From: CAIVPM01 sp049242885
GTDB lineage: Bacteria > Bacteroidota > Bacteroidia > Chitinophagales > Chitinophagaceae
Direction: 5' to 3'
Length of the DNA: 6,451 nucleotides
NCBI GenBank assembly: GCA_049242885.1
Contig: JBMLOQ010000011.1
Span: forward strand, 1-6,451
This document shows, one piece after another, positions 4,704 through 6,451 of this stretch. The notes under the pieces are model-generated. The model searched no databases and was not told the DNA's origin. It was given only the letters and a program-made list of their open reading frames with translations. Every line of letters begins with the position of its first letter. Position 1 is the stretch's first letter. The position numbers and the translations under genes are program-made.

Positions 4704-6451
4704 ATGATTGCTACCAATAAAGTTAGAATTGTTACAGCCGCCAGCTTGTTTGATGGGCACGATGCTGCCATAAATATTATGCGTAGAATAATGCAGCAAA
4801 AAGGTGCCGAAATTATTCATTTAGGTCATAATAGAAGTGTGCACGAAATTGTAGAATGTGCGATTGAAGAAGACGCTCATAGCATTGCTATTACATCTTA
4901 TCAAGGTGGTCATGTAGAATTTTTTAAATACATGAAAGATTTATTGGTAGAAAACGGATGTGGTCACATACAAATTTTTGGTGGTGGCGGTGGCACCATT
5001 TTGCCAACAGAAATTGAAGAACTGCATGCTTATGGAATCACTAAAATATATAGTCCAGACGATGGTAGAAAATTAGGTTTGGAAGGCATGATTGAAGAGG
5101 TAATAGAAAAGTCAAAATCTAAAAGTGAAAATCTAAAAGTTGATTGGAATGATAAACTTCCGTTAGATGAAGTTAAAGATGTACGCTTAATTGCAAGAGC
5201 TATAACCTTAGCTGAGAATGGACAAGATTATTCATCAGTAATAAAACCAATTCAGCATTCATCATTAAACATTCAAAATACTATTCCAGTTCTTGGAATT
5301 ACTGGTACAGGTGGTGCAGGAAAAAGCTCTGTTACTGATGAAATTGTTCGTAGATTTTTAACGAGCTTTACCGATAAAACCATTGCAGTTATTAGCATTG
5401 ATCCAAGCAAGAAAAAATCTGGTGGTGCATTATTGGGCGATAGAATTCGCATGAATGCAATTTCACACCCTCGTGCTTATATGAGAAGTTTGGCCACAAG
5501 AGAAGATAATACTGCTATTAGTGCCTATTTACAAGATGCTATAAATATTTGCAAACAAGCTGCCTTTGATTTAATAGTTGTAGAAAGTGCAGGGGTTGGG
5601 CAAAGCGATGCAAGTATTTTGGATTATTGCGATGTGAGTTTGTATGTAATGACGCCAGAATATGGAGCAGCTTCACAGCTCGAAAAAATTAACATGCTCG
5701 ATTATGCCGATGTTATTTGCATCAACAAATTTGATAAAGCTGGTGCTTTAGATGCTTTGCAAGATGTTCGTAAACAATACAAACGCAACCATCAATTATT
5801 CATGGCAAAAGATGAAGAATTGCCTATTGTAGGTAGCGTGGCTAGTAAGTTTAATGATGATGGCGTAAATCAATTGTTTAGTATCATTCTTCAAAAAATA
5901 AAAGACAAAACAAATATTGGTTTTGGTGATTACAACTTTAATCAAACTGCAAATGTTTCAGCAGCAATTATTCCTTCAAATAGAACAAGATATTTAAGTG
6001 AAATTGCTGAAGCTAATCGTAGTTACGACGATTTAGTTAAAGAACAAGTGGCTATTGCAAGTAAGTTGTATCAATTACAAGGTGCAATCGATATCATTAT
6101 CCAATCTACCTCAAAAACGGAAGGAAAGGAAATGGCTTTGGTGTTAATGAAAGAACAATTTAATTATTTAAAAGATCAATTAACTCCAGTTGCTCGCAAA
6201 TTAATTAACAATTGGGACGAAAAATTAAAAGCCTACAGCAAAGAATTTTATGAGTACAAGGTAAGGGATAAAGTTATTCAACAACCCATGTTTAGCACTA
6301 GCTTATCTGGTACAAAAATCCCTAAAGTAGTATTACCAAAGTTTAGAGATTGGGGTGATTTGCTTCGTTGGCAAGGTCAAGAAAATTTTCCCGGAAGTTT
6401 CCCTTTTACGGCTGGTGTTTTTCCTTTAAAAAGAGAAGGAGAAGATCCAAC
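4704..6451 (+). CDS. icmF: Fused isobutyryl-CoA mutase (IcmF): B12 domain, G-protein chaperone and start of mutase domain; cut at right edge
   Basis: IcmF is an adenosylcobalamin-dependent enzyme that interconverts isobutyryl-CoA and n-butyryl-CoA, with some members also acting on isovaleryl/pivalyl-CoA; its built-in GTPase guards cofactor loading. The window shows 582 complete codons, about half of a protein usually near 1,050-1,150 residues. The B12-binding domain (about 5-132) has LFDGHDAAI at 15-23 with the cobalt ligand His19, ITSYQGGH at 63-70 and IFGGGGGTI at 91-99. The MeaB-like G domain (about 195-415) has Walker A GTGGAGKS at 201-208, IDPSKKKSGGALLGDRIRM at 232-250, ESAGVGQSD at 294-302 and the guanine-specifying NKFD at 341-344. 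A helical linker (about 425-525) leads to the mutase part, with WQGQENFPGSFPFTAGVFP at 556-574 and KREGEDP at 576-582. This order (B12 first, G domain inside) separates IcmF from ordinary methylmalonyl-CoA mutase. The start is the first ATG, directly before the B12 domain. Two heptanucleotide repeat tracts lie in the 133-195 linker. Substrate-specificity residues are outside the window. Confidence 0.95.
   Translation, partial: MIATNKVRIVTAASLFDGHDAAINIMRRIMQQKGAEIIHLGHNRSVHEIVECAIEEDAHSIAITSYQGGHVEFFKYMKDLLVENGCGHIQIFGGGGGTILPTEIEELHAYGITKIYSPDDGRKLGLEGMIEEVIEKSKSKSENLKVDWNDKLPLDEVKDVRLIARAITLAENGQDYSSVIKPIQHSSLNIQNTIPVLGITGTGGAGKSSVTDEIVRRFLTSFTDKTIAVISIDPSKKKSGGALLGDRIRMNAISHPRAYMRSLATREDNTAISAYLQDAINICKQAAFDLIVVESAGVGQSDASILDYCDVSLYVMTPEYGAASQLEKINMLDYADVICINKFDKAGALDALQDVRKQYKRNHQLFMAKDEELPIVGSVASKFNDDGVNQLFSIILQKIKDKTNIGFGDYNFNQTANVSAAIIPSNRTRYLSEIAEANRSYDDLVKEQVAIASKLYQLQGAIDIIIQSTSKTEGKEMALVLMKEQFNYLKDQLTPVARKLINNWDEKLKAYSKEFYEYKVRDKVIQQPMFSTSLSGTKIPKVVLPKFRDWGDLLRWQGQENFPGSFPFTAGVFPLKREGEDP
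5107..5141. repeat. Heptanucleotide tandem repeat, five units, inside icmF
   Basis: Five consecutive 7-base units alternate between AAAAGTN (units 1, 3, 5) and AAAATCT (units 2, 4). The 13-base core AAAATCTAAAAGT therefore occurs twice exactly, 14 bases apart (5114-5126 and 5128-5140). The tract encodes residues 135-146 of IcmF, a Lys/Ser-rich segment (EKSKSKSENLKV) directly after the B12 domain. Because the unit is not a multiple of three, gain or loss of a single unit would shift the frame. Confidence 0.85.
5250..5277. repeat. Second heptanucleotide tandem repeat, four degenerate units, inside icmF
   Basis: Four consecutive 7-base units all begin with ATT; the first two are ATTCAGC and ATTCATC and the others differ at one to three positions. 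A further ATTCATC stands at 5230-5236, out of phase. The tract encodes residues 183-192 (IQHSSLNIQN), directly before the G domain's first beta strand. It has the same period as the tract at 5107-5141 but a different unit. Confidence 0.65.

Overview
The window looks like chromosomal DNA from an AT-rich member of the Bacteroidota, possibly a Chitinophagales-type bacterium; the phylum is fairly well supported, the order is a guess. The support is that all three complete genes stop with TAA, clear Shine-Dalgarno sequences are absent, two starts are preceded by the Bacteroidota -7 promoter element TAnnTTTG, an exported protein begins with a Sec signal peptide ending in Ala-Gln, and a fused IcmF-type mutase is present. 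All assignments come from reading motifs; no database search was possible.

Layout. On the minus strand, 1-844 holds nearly all of prmC, the release-factor glutamine methyltransferase; its 3' end runs off the left edge. Divergent from it, after only 45 bp, come ribD (890-1936, bifunctional riboflavin deaminase/reductase) and an overlapping yigZ/IMPACT-family gene (1920-2537), which probably form a two-gene operon. A 196-bp AT-rich gap with two small dyads leads to a 570-residue exported protein of unknown function (2734-4446), closed by a strong intrinsic terminator (about 4464-4504). A further gap of about 200 bp ends in a TAnnTTTG element, followed by icmF (from 4704, running off the right edge). 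icmF encodes the fused adenosylcobalamin-dependent acyl-CoA mutase: B12 domain, G-protein chaperone domain and the start of the catalytic barrel region.

The genes do not form one pathway. prmC serves translation termination, ribD serves flavin synthesis, yigZ has no settled role, and icmF serves branched or short-chain acyl-CoA isomerisation with B12. I see no phage, transposon, CRISPR, tRNA or rRNA sequence, and no clear novel multi-gene system. The most unusual sequence structure is a pair of heptanucleotide tandem-repeat tracts inside icmF (5107-5141 and 5250-5277), both in the linker between the B12 and G domains. The uncharacterised exported protein, with two A-tracts near its N-terminal coding end, is the other part worth a second look.
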